NCBI RefSeq assembly: GCF_000315915.1 | Contig: NC_020188.1 | Coordinates: forward strand, 823,501 to 887,500 | Direction: 5' to 3' | Length of the DNA stretch: 64,000 bases | Origin: Henningerozyma blattae CBS 6284 | Taxonomy: Eukaryota; Ascomycota; Saccharomycetes; Saccharomycetales; Saccharomycetaceae | In this document: in pieces, positions 40,267-53,097 of the stretch | Numbering within the stretch: position 1 is the first letter of the stretch | How the letters are laid out: the number at the start of each line of letters is the position of its first letter | Program-made: the position numbers and the translations under genes | The notes under the pieces: model-generated | Database searches by the model: none | Told to the model about the DNA's origin: nothing | Seen by the model: only the letters and a program-made list of their open reading frames with translations

Positions 40267-42546
40267 ATGACTGATACAACAACTACTGCTGTTTCAGCCC
40301 CCAGTTCTAATATCGCCACAGCTACTAATGTCACGTCGACTAATGGACCATCCTCAAACAGAGCAGCCCCTACAAAGGCACTCAAAAGAAAGAAGAACCA
40401 GGATGGCGATGACGATGACGATCTGGAAGATAACGAAGTTCAATTGGAGGCTGCTATTAAACGAGTAGCTTTGGAAGATGAAGAGGATTTTGATTCGAGA
40501 GATAACATGAACGATACATCAAAAAATATAACTTCTGTTGTATCGAAATCTAGTACAAACACCAACACTGAAACTATTATCCATTTACGTATCTTATGCC
40601 TGGTTAGTCAGGCATCATTAGTGGTGGGACACCATGGAAGAACTATTGCCAAGATTAAACAAACCACTCAAACTAGAGTCCATGTTTCAGATAATGCTCG
40701 TGGTGTACCTGAACGTGTGGTTCATATTAGAGGGTCTTCTCAAGATGCTTCTTTTGCAGTTGGATTAATTGTTAGAGCTATATTGGGTGATAATTCAATA
40801 GTAAATGAAAATCATAATCCACATGATATGTTCCCCAACCAATCCATAATGATGACTCCACTAACTTTACATCTTTTGATCCCACATCATTTGGTAGGCT
40901 GCATCATTGGTAGAGGCGGCAACCATTTGCGTGAAATTGAAAGTTTTAGTGGAGCACGCCTATTTGCCTCGCCACAACAATTGGTTGCATCCAATGATAG
41001 ATTGTTAAGTATCACAGGGAACTCAGGTTCCATTAAAATCGCTACCTATCATATTGCTGAAAGTTTATTAAACGCAAATAATCAATTGAAAAATAGAAAT
41101 ACCGTGTTTTATCAACCTTCCCCAATGTATTCTGTTTTAATGAACTCTACAATACACCCATTACCAAATATTAACAGCAACAACAATAACAACAACCCCA
41201 CCAACAACAACATGCCAATTAACCACCCAAACTCCAATAATCAAATGCAATACCACAACAATACAAGAAGGAGCCACCTTCATAATGCCATGCTACAACA
41301 ACAACAATTACCACTACCTATTCAAATCCCAATGCCTCTTCAAATGCCTCTTCAATTGCAAACTCCTCCCCCTCCTCCATCTCAATTACAAAATGGTAAT
41401 AATAATATGAATAATAATAACAATAATAACAACAACAATTGGAATTATCCTCAACCTCTTAATAATTTACAAATACATTTTAATAATAATTCTTCTTCCA
41501 CTACACCTACTTATATTAATAATAATAATAATAACACCACCAATAATACTAATAATAACAGTGGCTTGCCAAATTCTAATAATTCTGCTTCTAATAATCA
41601 TTCATTTAATAATAATAACATTTCCTCCAATAACACTATGTCGTACAATAATAACAATATAAAATCGAAAAAGGAAACAATTCATGATAAAGACAATGGT
41701 GAACAAGATGAAGAAGAAAAGGAAGAAGAAGAAGAAAAAGAAGAAGAAGAAGAAAATGAAGCCATTCCTAGCACTCACAATAGTTCTACAAATTTAAATA
41801 ATCAAATAAATTCAAATCAAAATGATAGAAATGATAAACAATTTGATAACAAAGAAAATATAAATGAGAGTTCAAGTGTAAATTATGATAATGATAATAA
41901 CAATAATACAACAAATATACAAAAAAATAACTTGTACTCAGATGAAGAAGACGGTGATAATTCTTCAATTTATTCATCATCAACAAATATGAACCGTAAT
42001 AATTCACAATACATTAACAATAATAGACTATTTAATCATCAACAGCAGTTTTTAAATCATAATAATAACCAACAATTGTATTATACTAATTCAAACACCC
42101 CACAATTCACTCCAAACTATATGATCCCTCATATTCAAATAATGGATAACCCTGTACCAATAATTGATAATAATTCTAACAATAGTATGAATATGAATAA
42201 TATATCAACTCCATCATTAAACAACCACCCAGCTCCTAACAATGATTCATCATTTATACTTAGACAAGACATCTATATTGATGAATACTTTGTAGGTAAT
42301 GTCATTGGAAAAGAAGGCAAACATATCAATTCAATCAAAGAAACCACTGGGTGTTCCATCTTTATAGATAAGCAGCCTATAAAATACATGAATAAAAGAA
42401 AAATATCTATGAGAGGCACAATTGTAGGATTGAATACCGCTATCATTTTAATTAACAATAGAATAGAGACTGATAGATTGAGCAATATTAATAGAAATAA
42501 TAGTAACAGTAGCAGCAACAATAATATCAACAACTATAATGGGTGA
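40267..42546 (+). CDS. PBP2: KH-domain RNA-binding protein Pbp2, Asn-rich form
   Basis: The 759-aa protein resembles S. cerevisiae Pbp2 (YBR233W, 413 aa), a three-KH protein that interacts with Pab1-binding protein Pbp1. KH1 begins near residue 102 (TIIHLRILCLVSQASLVVGHHG; GxxG loop GHHG), KH2 near 198 (LHLLIPHHLVGCIIGRGG) and KH3 near 661 (IYIDEYFVGNVIGKEGKHINS). All three have an intact GxxG loop. The extra length is an Asn-rich linker of about 380 residues between KH2 and KH3 with an acidic Glu/Lys block (EEEKEEEEEKEEEEENE). The start chosen is the ATG at 40267 (MTDTTTTAV); the frame is open upstream without another ATG. The short leader contains the CA-rich hexanucleotide tract. Confidence 0.93.
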   Translation: MTDTTTTAVSAPSSNIATATNVTSTNGPSSNRAAPTKALKRKKNQDGDDDDDLEDNEVQLEAAIKRVALEDEEDFDSRDNMNDTSKNITSVVSKSSTNTNTETIIHLRILCLVSQASLVVGHHGRTIAKIKQTTQTRVHVSDNARGVPERVVHIRGSSQDASFAVGLIVRAILGDNSIVNENHNPHDMFPNQSIMMTPLTLHLLIPHHLVGCIIGRGGNHLREIESFSGARLFASPQQLVASNDRLLSITGNSGSIKIATYHIAESLLNANNQLKNRNTVFYQPSPMYSVLMNSTIHPLPNINSNNNNNNPTNNNMPINHPNSNNQMQYHNNTRRSHLHNAMLQQQQLPLPIQIPMPLQMPLQLQTPPPPPSQLQNGNNNMNNNNNNNNNNWNYPQPLNNLQIHFNNNSSSTTPTYINNNNNNTTNNTNNNSGLPNSNNSASNNHSFNNNNISSNNTMSYNNNNIKSKKETIHDKDNGEQDEEEKEEEEEKEEEEENEAIPSTHNSSTNLNNQINSNQNDRNDKQFDNKENINESSSVNYDNDNNNNTTNIQKNNLYSDEEDGDNSSIYSSSTNMNRNNSQYINNNRLFNHQQQFLNHNNNQQLYYTNSNTPQFTPNYMIPHIQIMDNPVPIIDNNSNNSMNMNNISTPSLNNHPAPNNDSSFILRQDIYIDEYFVGNVIGKEGKHINSIKETTGCSIFIDKQPIKYMNKRKISMRGTIVGLNTAIILINNRIETDRLSNINRNNSNSSSNNNINNYNG

Positions 42547-43240
42547 TTATATTGAATTGTTGCCTTCCATCTATTTCTCAATCTAATTTATAGTTTATGA
42601 AAATTAACCAAAAAAAAAAGAAAAACAAAAAAACAACAAACAAATAAACGCCATGACCTATGATATGAATTTTTCCCTCTGATATAATGAGTTGTAATGA
42701 TATAACGTGTAATATAATATATTATATGATATGTATTATATACCACTTTCCTAGGAAGTGCTATTGTATGATATAACCAGTTATGATAATGATAATATAT
42801 GCATTTTGCATAAAAATATGAGTTTATTCTAATATTTATACAGAAATTTATATATTAATGTACTTTATTTTCAGAATTCAAACTTTATTATAGAAACTGC
42901 TATATACTTGTGCTGTTTACAAATTTCAAGTATATATTTTTTTGTATAGTTACATATGTTTGAATCTATTTTTATATCCCAAATAAAAATAATGAATTAC
43001 TTCAAAAAAGAATATTGCTGTACTTTAAAAGCCTTTGAAAATATTATTGAAAATTTATATTTCGTGAATGTTTCTAAAATGCTTCCGAATCCGTACTCGT
43101 CTTGTTTTTCGATAAGCTTGTCGGACGAAGCTATATATTTCTAGACCTCGAGCACGTGATTTATATATACAATACATGTTTCACAGGTGCTTTTAGAAAT
43201 CTATATCCTGAGTATATTATCATAGCTTAGTAGTTTGAAG
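42547..43240. other. Convergent 3' region of PBP2 and the 162-aa orphan
   Basis: AT-rich. It contains a CACGTG at 43154-43159 whose complement reads ATCACGTG, a match to the centromere CDEI/Cbf1 motif RTCACRTG, but no CDEII/CDEIII follows in the right orientation. No gene is seen; a 62-codon frame at 42956 has no coding character that I trust. Confidence 0.45.
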
Positions 43241-43729
43241 TTAATAGCGATTAAAAATTATAGAACTGAACAATAAACCATTATTTGCTTTAAATTTTTT
43301 GGATTTGGATGGAACTTGTTTGATTCGATTCATGTTGGTGGTAAATTGGAATGATGGAACGGTAGATAATGGCGATTTCATATATGTATCATACTTATAT
43401 TTTTTGGCCGAGGCTTTATTTGCTGCAAGAATTAATTGGTTAAACCTAACTCTTTTTTGCCTTTTATGTCTTTTATAGATATTTATTGAATATTTGGACT
43501 TTACATCCTTAAAAAATTTATAAGAATTTGAGACTATTTGAACAGTAGAAAATAAAAGTTCAAATAGTTCTACCGGATAACTGGTAACTAAAATAATTGA
43601 GAGTACTTCAATTAAACTCAATGTGAAAAATAATGAATCATTGTCTTTATCAGATATATTGGCGGTTAAAATGCTCATATCAAAGGGTATTAAATTTTTC
43701 AATTTATTTAGTAAATTGTAGTTAGTCAT
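43241..43729 (-). CDS. Orphan protein, 162 aa; unrecognised
   Basis: The ATG at 43729 (MTNYNLLNKLKNLIPFDMSI) is the first in an open frame. Residues 30-75 are hydrophobic and helical (SLFFTLSLIEVLSIILVTSY, PVELFELLFSTVQIVSNSY) and could be one or two membrane-associated helices or a helical core. Residues 80-105 are very basic (YKRHKRQKRVRFNQLILAANK) and the C-terminus is Ser/Lys-rich. No family is recognised. It sits between PBP2 and NSA1. In S. cerevisiae neither PBP2 nor NSA1 has such a neighbour that I can match, so it may be a diverged small gene of the ancestral block or a new one. Confidence 0.6.
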   Translation of the reverse strand: MTNYNLLNKLKNLIPFDMSILTANISDKDNDSLFFTLSLIEVLSIILVTSYPVELFELLFSTVQIVSNSYKFFKDVKSKYSINIYKRHKRQKRVRFNQLILAANKASAKKYKYDTYMKSPLSTVPSFQFTTNMNRIKQVPSKSKKFKANNGLLFSSIIFNRY

Positions 43730-44408
43730 TAAGTTAAATTTCAAATATTAGCTATTTTTTAACAACTTATTAGATAAAGATTTTTAGATTTTTTGAAAGA
43801 GCTTTTTTCCACTACTTGTTGCAAATCCTTTTGTTTGTTAATAATTGTAGAGATTTGCCGCTGATATCTCGGAAAATCCAAATCAGCTTATTAAAACAAG
43901 ACAAAATGATGTTCAAATGATTATTCAGACAGAATCTGAATGATATTTATTAGCTAAGAAAACCGTTAAATAGCAGTTATTTTCAAGTATGAGTTTATCA
44001 ATTCATGATACATAATTTGCAATAGAACGATTGAAGTTGTCGAAGTAAAAAATACGATCCTGCATTTCTTCTACTTCATTCTAAAAGCTACTTAGTATAT
44101 TGAACCCACTAAATTACCCACATTTAACACAAGCACTCATCAAATTTTACAGCTCAAGAGCAAAAGAATGAGATGATGCCATAGGCTTTTGATATATACA
44201 TTCTTCAATACTTTAAGTTCGCCGCTTACTTTTAAAGAACCCGAGACGCCTAAAATTTTTCAGATTTTTCAAAGGCTTCCAAAGCATAACAAAAATAAAG
44301 CTCATCTCATCTCATCATCTTAAATCGGTTAAATTAGTAAATAGCGAACGTATCGATTCTTAATTAAAACAAGAACATACATAAGCTAAGAATTGAGATA
44401 TATTGAAG
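43730..44408 (+). promoter_or_regulatory. NSA1 promoter with RRPE and PAC elements
   Basis: AAAATTTTTCA (RRPE) at 44252-44262 and GCTCATCTCATCTCATC (PAC, with one extra repeat of the CTCAT step) at 44300-44316, about 92-157 bp before the NSA1 ATG. This pair marks ribosome biogenesis promoters. The left half drives the divergent 162-aa orphan and has no named site. Confidence 0.82.
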
Positions 44409-45899
44409 ATGAAATTTCTCGTTAGTTGTGTTGATAACGGTTCAATCAAAGAAGTCATCTGTAATAGAGGATGTGATACTTCTATTGTAACAGCTCCTCA
44501 GCCGCTTTTCAAAAAAACTTCTCTGTCAGAAGGATTAAATAATCATATTGAAAAATTCTGTATCGTCAATAAAAATTTGATATTGGCTGCTAGAAGTACT
44601 GGTGTCATTGAGTTATTAAAAATCACTCAAGATTTACCAACGGAAGAAGATTTAAAATTTATTAATTCTTCTGCTATCATTAAAGATATACCAACAAAAC
44701 CCATCACACAAACAGAAAAAAATAATGAGCAAATGAACTCTATACCTATACTAGACGACTCTACAAAAGAAAATCTATTGAGCTTATTTGATATATCTAG
44801 TTTTGAAGTCTTAGATATTGTCTCTGGTTTAATTGATCATAAATTATTAGAACCTCTATATGCCAAATCTAAAAAGAGAACCAAATTACTGGACGGGTTT
44901 GTAAATTTATCTCTTCTACCTAACTGTTCAAACATGCTTGTAGCTGTAACTAAATCTGGTATGATTCATTTCTTGGAAATCGAAGACAATTTGGAAAAAT
45001 TGAAGATCGTGAATTCCTTAAATGTTAAGGCTCCTTTAGAATTTGCACAATTTTATGACAATGATATCAATAATGATTATAAAGATGGATATATAATGGC
45101 ATATGGTGGTGAAGAAAATTTGGTTAAATTGATTAAGATTAATAAAGATCTAGGAGAGTTACATCAAATCTGGGAAGCTAAAAATATTAAAAATGATCGT
45201 TTAGATTTAAGGGTACCAGTATGGCCAATGGCTTTAAAATTCTTGAATAAATCTGAGACAATAGATAGTAAAGCGAAAACTTCCAACAATGGACCAAATT
45301 TAAAATTCATTTCAATTACTCGTTATTCACATTTACTTAAATATGATACAAATCATGGTCGTAAACCGTTTGAGTGTTTAGATTTGCTACCAGATAGGGA
45401 ACCTTTAACTCAATTAGAAACATGCAGTGATTCAGAGGATTTCAAATTGACCACCTTAGGTAATATCAATTCCGATGATTTTAATAATTTTACTATTTTT
45501 TCAACTGATTTGAAAAGAAATATTTATAAATTTTCATCTTTAAATGGTCGTTTATTGGGAAAATTTGGTAAAAAAGATATTACTGGTTATTCAACTAACA
45601 TATCAATTAATAATAATAAATATTTATTGCAAGGTGGCATGGATAGATATTTACGAGTCTATGATATTTCTACTGGAAAAGTAATAGTAAAGATTTATAT
45701 GAATAGTAAAATTAACTCAATTATAATGCTGGATGATAGTGAAATTGAATTGCCGTTATCTAAAGAAGAAGAGGAAAAACTTAAAAAAACCAAGACCAAA
45801 AATTCAACGAAAAGAAAGCTAAGTCCAGAGGAAGATGAAGAAGATGTAGAAGATTTATGGAAAACATTAGATTTGGCAAATAAGAAGAAAAAAGCTTAA
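44409..45899 (+). CDS. NSA1: 60S ribosome biogenesis WD40 protein Nsa1
   Basis: The 496-aa nucleolar protein is part of the Nsa1 module of pre-60S particles (with Rpf1, Mak16, Rrp1). The N-terminus MKFLVSCVDNGSIKEVICNRG matches the family, as do the segments YGGEENLVKLIKI, WEAKNIKNDRLDLRVPVWPMALKFL, NHGRKPFECLDLLPDREPLTQLE and LLQGGMDRYLRVYDISTGK of the seven-bladed propeller. The C-terminal tail is Lys/Glu-rich (KLSPEEDEEDVEDLWKTLD). The start is the ATG at 44409. It converges on CUE3 with 195 bp between stops, as YGL111W/YGL110C. Confidence 0.97.
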   Translation: MKFLVSCVDNGSIKEVICNRGCDTSIVTAPQPLFKKTSLSEGLNNHIEKFCIVNKNLILAARSTGVIELLKITQDLPTEEDLKFINSSAIIKDIPTKPITQTEKNNEQMNSIPILDDSTKENLLSLFDISSFEVLDIVSGLIDHKLLEPLYAKSKKRTKLLDGFVNLSLLPNCSNMLVAVTKSGMIHFLEIEDNLEKLKIVNSLNVKAPLEFAQFYDNDINNDYKDGYIMAYGGEENLVKLIKINKDLGELHQIWEAKNIKNDRLDLRVPVWPMALKFLNKSETIDSKAKTSNNGPNLKFISITRYSHLLKYDTNHGRKPFECLDLLPDREPLTQLETCSDSEDFKLTTLGNINSDDFNNFTIFSTDLKRNIYKFSSLNGRLLGKFGKKDITGYSTNISINNNKYLLQGGMDRYLRVYDISTGKVIVKIYMNSKINSIIMLDDSEIELPLSKEEEEKLKKTKTKNSTKRKLSPEEDEEDVEDLWKTLDLANKKKKA

Positions 45900-46094
45900 C
45901 TAATTTGCTATTCGCCTACCGGACGCTCAAACCAATAGCTGGCCGGCTGAAATAAATAAAAAAAGATCAAGTATTACATTAATACATCTATAAGTACTCT
46001 AATTAAGTTATGTTCGTATCTATATAAATAATCGATATGTATAATAGAAATAGAATTCAATTCTTTTTATCTTGATACTTTGTTTAAAGTTCAG

Positions 46095-48164
46095 TTATTG
46101 CCCCGAATGCACCATTTTTTTATCACGTTGAGCTTTCCGATTATGATTAGCTTTTGAGCTTTTATTCTTTTCATTTTTAGCTTGTTGTCTCTTTTGGTTT
46201 TGACCAGTATTGCATGTAGTATTTCTAGTATTTCCTGTATTCTTCAAATCCTTATTCTTCTTGGATGATTCATCTCTGGTAGACTTATTATTGTCAGGAT
46301 CTATTTTAATATTACGTCTTCCCTTATACCGTTTATCATTAATATGTTCTTCTATATGGCCATCTCTATTCTGAACAAAAGATGATTTACCAGACTTCTT
46401 ATTACCAGAGAACATATACTTTTCTTCCAATAACATAGCTCTCTTGGGTGATCTTTCCAGCATACGAGCCCAGCCTTCAATTTGCTCATCCGACCAACCG
46501 ATCTGTTGCTTCATACTTTTTCTGCTTTTCGAGCCTCGTTGAGATCTATCAAATAATTTAGAGTCTTGTTTCAGCAAATTCCATAAATAACCTTCAATTT
46601 GATCATATTTAGAATTTGCTTCTTCCTGTTTCTTTTTTTCATTATCCGATACTTCAACATTGCTGTTGTTACTAGAACCCTTTGAGTGCTTAGCAGTAGC
46701 TGCTTCTCCACGACCAATATCAGCTTCGTCATATGTGTCATCACGTTCATCTTCATCACTTTCATATATTAATTGTAAAGCTCTAGCCATGGTCCTATTT
46801 TTGATTTCATCTGGTACATGCTTATTTATAATGTTATCGTCAAATTTTTTCTTTCCCCTTTGAACAACACTAGAAATTCTCAATTCACCTTTAATGCTGT
46901 TAAGCATATTAGAATTGCTATCAAAGCTACCGACAGCTTCATTACCCTTATTATTTTTGGCAATTTTAGACAATTTTTGAGACATGTCTTTCTGATTATT
47001 AGTTCTTAGTACATTTTCAGATTCATTTTTAGGCTTTTCTTTAGGAATATCATCTGAAATGCTAGGATTTTCAAACATAATATTACTGACCACTTCAACA
47101 TTACCATCATATCGAAGTAGCAATTGTGAAATTTGATAATTGGTTAGATCTGGAAAGAGTTCACATAGAGTGCAAATATCATCTTGATTAATATTGGCAG
47201 TAGGGGCTTCTTCAATTTGATTATTTTCGTCATAATCATCATTTTCTGATTCAAAATAATCTTCGTCATCAAGCAAGTTAAGGAATGGAATATAGTTACG
47301 TAAGTCTGGCTTTTTAGAAATAAACTTTTCGCTAATTAGTAATGTACCTAGCAGTGGGTATAATGACAATGTATCTAAATTACTAACACCCAATTCTTTC
47401 AGCATACTTCCAATTTTACTAGATGGTGCAGATAATAAAGAAATGATTGCTAATTGCTGGGCATAAATTTTTAGTCGACCTTTACCTTTAGACCACCACG
47501 ATTCCAATACTTCCATCCAAGTAGCTGTAAGAAAATCTTCTGCAAATTTTATATTAGTATGCGAGCCTTTATTCTTACTACTTTTTTCGTTCAAAAGAGA
47601 CTCAAAACTTTTTAAATCAACTCTTTGAAACTTTCCTGATTCTACCATGTGCTTTAACTGTTGTTGAATCTGGTGTATTCTATTTAACTGCGCCTTTTGG
47701 GTGTTAATCTGAGGTTTCAATGTGCCATCAAGCAAACTTCTTACAGAATCTGGATTTTGGTCAACATAAAGCTTAACTAAATCCCATAAAGAATCTCCAT
47801 ACAGCTGCAAATATAATAATCCACATTTTTTAATCATGTAGTAAATCCAAGTTCTCAATAAATTCATCTGAAAATCGACATCATGGTTCTCACCAAGCGC
47901 TAATACTTGGCCTTTTTCTGCTGCCATTTCATGGAGATAGTTTCTTACAAATAGACACAATTGATCATGGGTAGATTCATCAATATGCTCAATATTATCT
48001 TGTTGCATTAAGTATTCAAAAAATGATACATATGTGGTTAACAGATGAGCCCACACAACCGGATCTTTTTCAATCAGCCAAGCTCTTAAATCTAGTGGGG
48101 GAAACTTTACAATTGGATAGGAACTTTTTTCGAAATTCCCATTAAACTCTAGTACTTTGCTCAT
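46095..48164 (-). CDS. CUE3: CUE-domain protein Cue3
   Basis: The 689-aa protein is the homologue of Cue3 (YGL110C), a subunit of the ribosome quality control trigger complex (Slh1/Rqt2, Cue3/Rqt3, Rqt4), the yeast counterpart of human ASCC2. The helical N-terminal half (for example WIYYMIKKCGLLYLQLYGDSLWDLVKLYV) resembles the ASCC2 fold. The ubiquitin-binding CUE domain is at about 327-367 (ICTLCELFPDLTNYQISQLLLRYDGN). The C-terminal third is Lys/Arg/Asn/Ser-rich and disordered. It is longer than S. cerevisiae Cue3 (624 aa). Identification rests on the CUE position, the N-terminal sequence and its convergent partner NSA1. Confidence 0.92.
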   Translation of the reverse strand: MSKVLEFNGNFEKSSYPIVKFPPLDLRAWLIEKDPVVWAHLLTTYVSFFEYLMQQDNIEHIDESTHDQLCLFVRNYLHEMAAEKGQVLALGENHDVDFQMNLLRTWIYYMIKKCGLLYLQLYGDSLWDLVKLYVDQNPDSVRSLLDGTLKPQINTQKAQLNRIHQIQQQLKHMVESGKFQRVDLKSFESLLNEKSSKNKGSHTNIKFAEDFLTATWMEVLESWWSKGKGRLKIYAQQLAIISLLSAPSSKIGSMLKELGVSNLDTLSLYPLLGTLLISEKFISKKPDLRNYIPFLNLLDDEDYFESENDDYDENNQIEEAPTANINQDDICTLCELFPDLTNYQISQLLLRYDGNVEVVSNIMFENPSISDDIPKEKPKNESENVLRTNNQKDMSQKLSKIAKNNKGNEAVGSFDSNSNMLNSIKGELRISSVVQRGKKKFDDNIINKHVPDEIKNRTMARALQLIYESDEDERDDTYDEADIGRGEAATAKHSKGSSNNSNVEVSDNEKKKQEEANSKYDQIEGYLWNLLKQDSKLFDRSQRGSKSRKSMKQQIGWSDEQIEGWARMLERSPKRAMLLEEKYMFSGNKKSGKSSFVQNRDGHIEEHINDKRYKGRRNIKIDPDNNKSTRDESSKKNKDLKNTGNTRNTTCNTGQNQKRQQAKNEKNKSSKANHNRKAQRDKKMVHSGQ

Positions 48165-48566
48165 AATTATGCTTATGTCTGGTTACTATTATACTATATA
48201 AATATTTCAAACCTGCGCTGGTGAATTTTTAAGTTTAAATACTTACGCCTATAAATAATCTTTTTTTTTTCAAAACGGTATCATCCCGCTAGACGCTTTC
48301 AAATTAACAAATACGACAATTTAAATAAAAGAAGGGTATTTAATAACTGTGCTAAATAAAGGAGCTTATAATCCAATAAGTTAGTAGATTTTACAGATGT
48401 TGGATTAGCTTAAATTAATAAAGCATAATATCTTACTTTGAAATATATAAATCCACATGCTGCGATATGATGTCTGAAAATTTCTCGATAAGATAAATAA
48501 AATGATGCCTTAGAAAAAGGATGTACGTTATATAAAAAATCGATCTCAGATAATAATTATTTAGAA
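48165..48566. other. CUE3 upstream region and ABD1 3' end
   Basis: AT-rich, 402 bp between tandem minus-strand genes. A T-run at 48261-48270 lies about 100 bp before the CUE3 start. No gene is seen. Confidence 0.45.
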
Positions 48567-50209
<1,643 letters not shown>

Positions 50210-52879
50210 ATGGCTGAGCTAAAGGCTGATTCAGAAAGACAAAAAAGAATTAGAAGAACGCCAAGAAAAAACTACTGCAATGGAAGCAGAAAAAGGACAC
50301 AATTTGATTCACAAAAAAATGAAGCCTCCACACCAAAAATCAATAACAATGAGATCATAGATGAAGAAAGGAAAAAACAAGTAAGACTGAATAGACTTGA
50401 AGCTTGGAAAAAAAAAAAGCAGGCACAAGATGAAAAAAACAAATCAAAACTAAAGTCCCCCTCACATGTTTCAAATAGCGACAAAACAAATAAAAAGAAA
50501 CTATCACAAAAACGTCGAAAGGCTCTAAACTTCGATGATAGTGAAGATGAACAATCCTTTGATGAGCAGGAAGTATCAAAAGTTAAAATGTTTAAGCCTT
50601 CTTTAGACAGCAATCAATTTCCGGACTTGAACCATGAGCTTCAAAACAATGAAATTCCTGAAAATGGATCTGATGTTCATAGCTCAAGTATATTTATAAA
50701 TCAACTAGAAAAATTACAAGATCTAGAATCTCGACAGCTTAGAAAAGAGGACGACAATATAATATTGAGCGACTATGATGATATGGAAGACCTTGGCGGT
50801 AATTTTGGGATTGCTGATGAAGAGGAATCGGAAGATAAGACTGATAGGAAATCACGATTGAAACATATTGCAAAAATGAAGTCTTTAAAGAAAGTTAAAG
50901 AAATTAACTTTTCTCAAGAACTTTTAAAACCATTTCCTCGCCAATTTTTTTTTCAACAAGTCGAAAAGATTAGAACCGGTGAAACTCCTCTTTCTTCAGA
51001 GGAAATTGAAGAGTTACGTTTCAGTATAGGGAATATTAGGGTTCACGGAGGCTCTACCTGTCCTATGCCTATTATTAACTGGGCACAACTAGGATTATCA
51101 AGTCTTACAATGAATTATATCACTCAAATTTTAAAGTTTGAAACTCCAACTCCAATCCAGGCACAGGCCATCCCTGCAATCATGTCAGGCAAGGATATTA
51201 TTGGTATATCAAAAACAGGCTCTGGTAAAACTATCGCTTATATCTTACCACTCTTAAGGCATGTACGTGCTCAAAAACCTCTGTCCAGAAATGAAACTGG
51301 CCCTATAGCATTAGTTTTAGCTCCAACTCGAGAACTAGCAATACAAATTAATGATGAAATAAATAATTTTTTATCAAATGATAATTATCAACTAAATAGT
51401 ATATGTTGTGCTGGTGGATCAGATTTACGAGGACAAATTAATATAATAAAGAAAGGCGTTTCAATTATTGTTGCCACCCCTGGCCGATATATTGACCTTT
51501 TGACTTTAAATGGAGGGAATCTCTTAAATACCAAAAGAATATCGTTTATTGTAATGGATGAAGCAGATAGATTATTTGACTTAGGATTTGAACCCCAAAT
51601 CTCACAGATCATGAAAACTATTAGGCCAGATAAACATGGGGTCCTATTCAGTGCCACTTTCCCCAAAAAATTGAGATCATTCGCATTGAAAGCATTAAAC
51701 TCACCAATAACTATCACAATTGATTCAGAAAATATGATCAATGAAAATATTGAACAAAAATTTAAAATATGCAAGAGTGACAATGAAAAATTCAATAATT
51801 TGCTTGACATCTTAAATAAACATGATTATGAAAATATACAGTCTAGTGCAAGCCGAGATGGAATCTCAAATGAAAATGATAAGAAAATCATTATATTTGT
51901 ATCCAGCCAACAAATATCCGAACTAATATACAATAAATTAGAGAACAACGGGTTTTCACCGTTTCTGATCCATGCAGGTAAGCCTTATAATGAACGAGTC
52001 CAAAATTTAGAGAACTTTAGAAGAGCCAAAAATAGTATTCTTTTATGTACAGAAGTATTATCTCGTGGTTTAAATGTTCCTGAAACTTCCTTAGTTATTA
52101 TTTATAATGCGGTTAAAGCATTTGCTCAATATGTTCATACAACAGGTAGAACGGGACGTGGTATTTACCGTGGGGTAGCCATAAGCCTGCTATTGGAAAA
52201 TGATTTGCCAGCAGCTTATATATTAAGTAAAGCAATGAGGCCAAATGAATTACATGCTATGTCACCAGATCAGCAAATCCAATTACAACGTATGAGCGAT
52301 GAATTTGCAAAAGGTATGAAAAAGGGTAATTTTAAGTTATTTGGTGGCTTTGGTGGTAAAGGTTTAGATAACCTGGATGAAAAGAGAAAAATTAACGAAT
52401 CAAAAGAAAGAAAGCTATTTGAAAATAGCCCCAATAATGAGAATAATAGAGATGAAGTAGCAGGTACAAATTCACTACCATCTAGTGATAATAATACTAA
52501 AGTATCAGAATTTTCTGATGGTATTGTAGTACCTAAGCTTCAGTATAAGATAAATAAATCTATTGAACCAAATAATGTAGAAACTTATTGTGCTGAAGTG
52601 AATGTTAATGACTTACCTCAGTTGGTAAGATGGGAGGCAACAAAGAATACAACGTTAATGTTTATAAAACATGAAACTGGTTGTAGTATAACCAACAGGG
52701 GTAAATTCTATCCTGAAGGGAAGGGTCCTCAATCCTCCAAAGATGAACCAAAATTATACTTATTGATAGAGGCTAAGGATGAAAAAGATATAAGGCTAAG
52801 TATCGAACTTCTTGAAGAGAAAGTGAAAGAAGGTGTTAAGAAGGTAGAATATGAAGCTATTAGAAGTACTAAATATTAA
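50210..52879 (+). CDS. PRP5: DEAD-box pre-mRNA splicing helicase Prp5
   Basis: The 889-aa ATPase proofreads U2 snRNP binding to the branch site during prespliceosome formation. Motifs in order: Q-motif [20 protein letters not shown] (ending about residue 337), Ia PTRELAIQ, Ib [15 protein letters not shown] (about 450-453), [25 protein letters not shown] and [11 protein letters not shown]. The C-terminal extension contains the Prp5 segments [25 protein letters not shown] and [11 protein letters not shown] and ends ...RSTKY as in S. cerevisiae (849 aa). The N-terminus has about 50 more residues than the yeast protein before the shared Arg/Lys-rich region. Since branch-point recognition involves Prp5, the predicted intron in YRA2 with a variant branch point (TATTAAC) is of some interest. 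Confidence 0.97.
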   Translation: MAELKADSERQKRIRRTPRKNYCNGSRKRTQFDSQKNEASTPKINNNEIIDEERKKQVRLNRLEAWKKKKQAQDEKNKSKLKSPSHVSNSDKTNKKKLSQKRRKALNFDDSEDEQSFDEQEVSKVKMFKPSLDSNQFPDLNHELQNNEIPENGSDVHSSSIFINQLEKLQDLESRQLRKEDDNIILSDYDDMEDLGGNFGIADEEESEDKTDRKSRLKHIAKMKSLKKVKEINFSQELLKPFPRQFFFQQVEKIRTGETPLSSEEIEELRFSIGNIRVHGGSTCPMPIINWAQLGLSSLTMNYITQILKFETPTPIQAQAIPAIMSGKDIIGISKTGSGKTIAYILPLLRHVRAQKPLSRNETGPIALVLAPTRELAIQINDEINNFLSNDNYQLNSICCAGGSDLRGQINIIKKGVSIIVATPGRYIDLLTLNGGNLLNTKRISFIVMDEADRLFDLGFEPQISQIMKTIRPDKHGVLFSATFPKKLRSFALKALNSPITITIDSENMINENIEQKFKICKSDNEKFNNLLDILNKHDYENIQSSASRDGISNENDKKIIIFVSSQQISELIYNKLENNGFSPFLIHAGKPYNERVQNLENFRRAKNSILLCTEVLSRGLNVPETSLVIIYNAVKAFAQYVHTTGRTGRGIYRGVAISLLLENDLPAAYILSKAMRPNELHAMSPDQQIQLQRMSDEFAKGMKKGNFKLFGGFGGKGLDNLDEKRKINESKERKLFENSPNNENNRDEVAGTNSLPSSDNNTKVSEFSDGIVVPKLQYKINKSIEPNNVETYCAEVNVNDLPQLVRWEATKNTTLMFIKHETGCSITNRGKFYPEGKGPQSSKDEPKLYLLIEAKDEKDIRLSIELLEEKVKEGVKKVEYEAIRSTKY

Positions 52880-53097
52880 CATGATAACTATTAAATATTT
52901 TTTGTCAGTTCATTTTTAATATTACAAATAACGCTACGCATTTCTTATGTTAAGCATTGTAAAAAATTGTCTATAATACGTAAGTAAGATATATAATGAG
53001 ATATCTTGATTAGCTTGGATAATTATGGAGCATGTGCTCAGTTAATGAAGATAATTGTCTTAAATTAACCTTTACCAGAAAGCATAAATTACTAATC

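Noticed and set aside
42956..43144. Plus-strand 62-codon frame between PBP2 and the 162-aa orphan, considered as DAD3 (expected next to PBP2).
   Set aside because: It shows no Dad3-like sequence and no conserved pattern.
43083..43161. Possible centromere: TTCCGAA at 43083 and a CDEI-like ATCACGTG (complement) at 43154-43161.
   Set aside because: The two motifs are in opposite orientation relative to the CDEI-CDEII-CDEIII order, the spacer is not AT-rich, and no extended CDEIII match exists.
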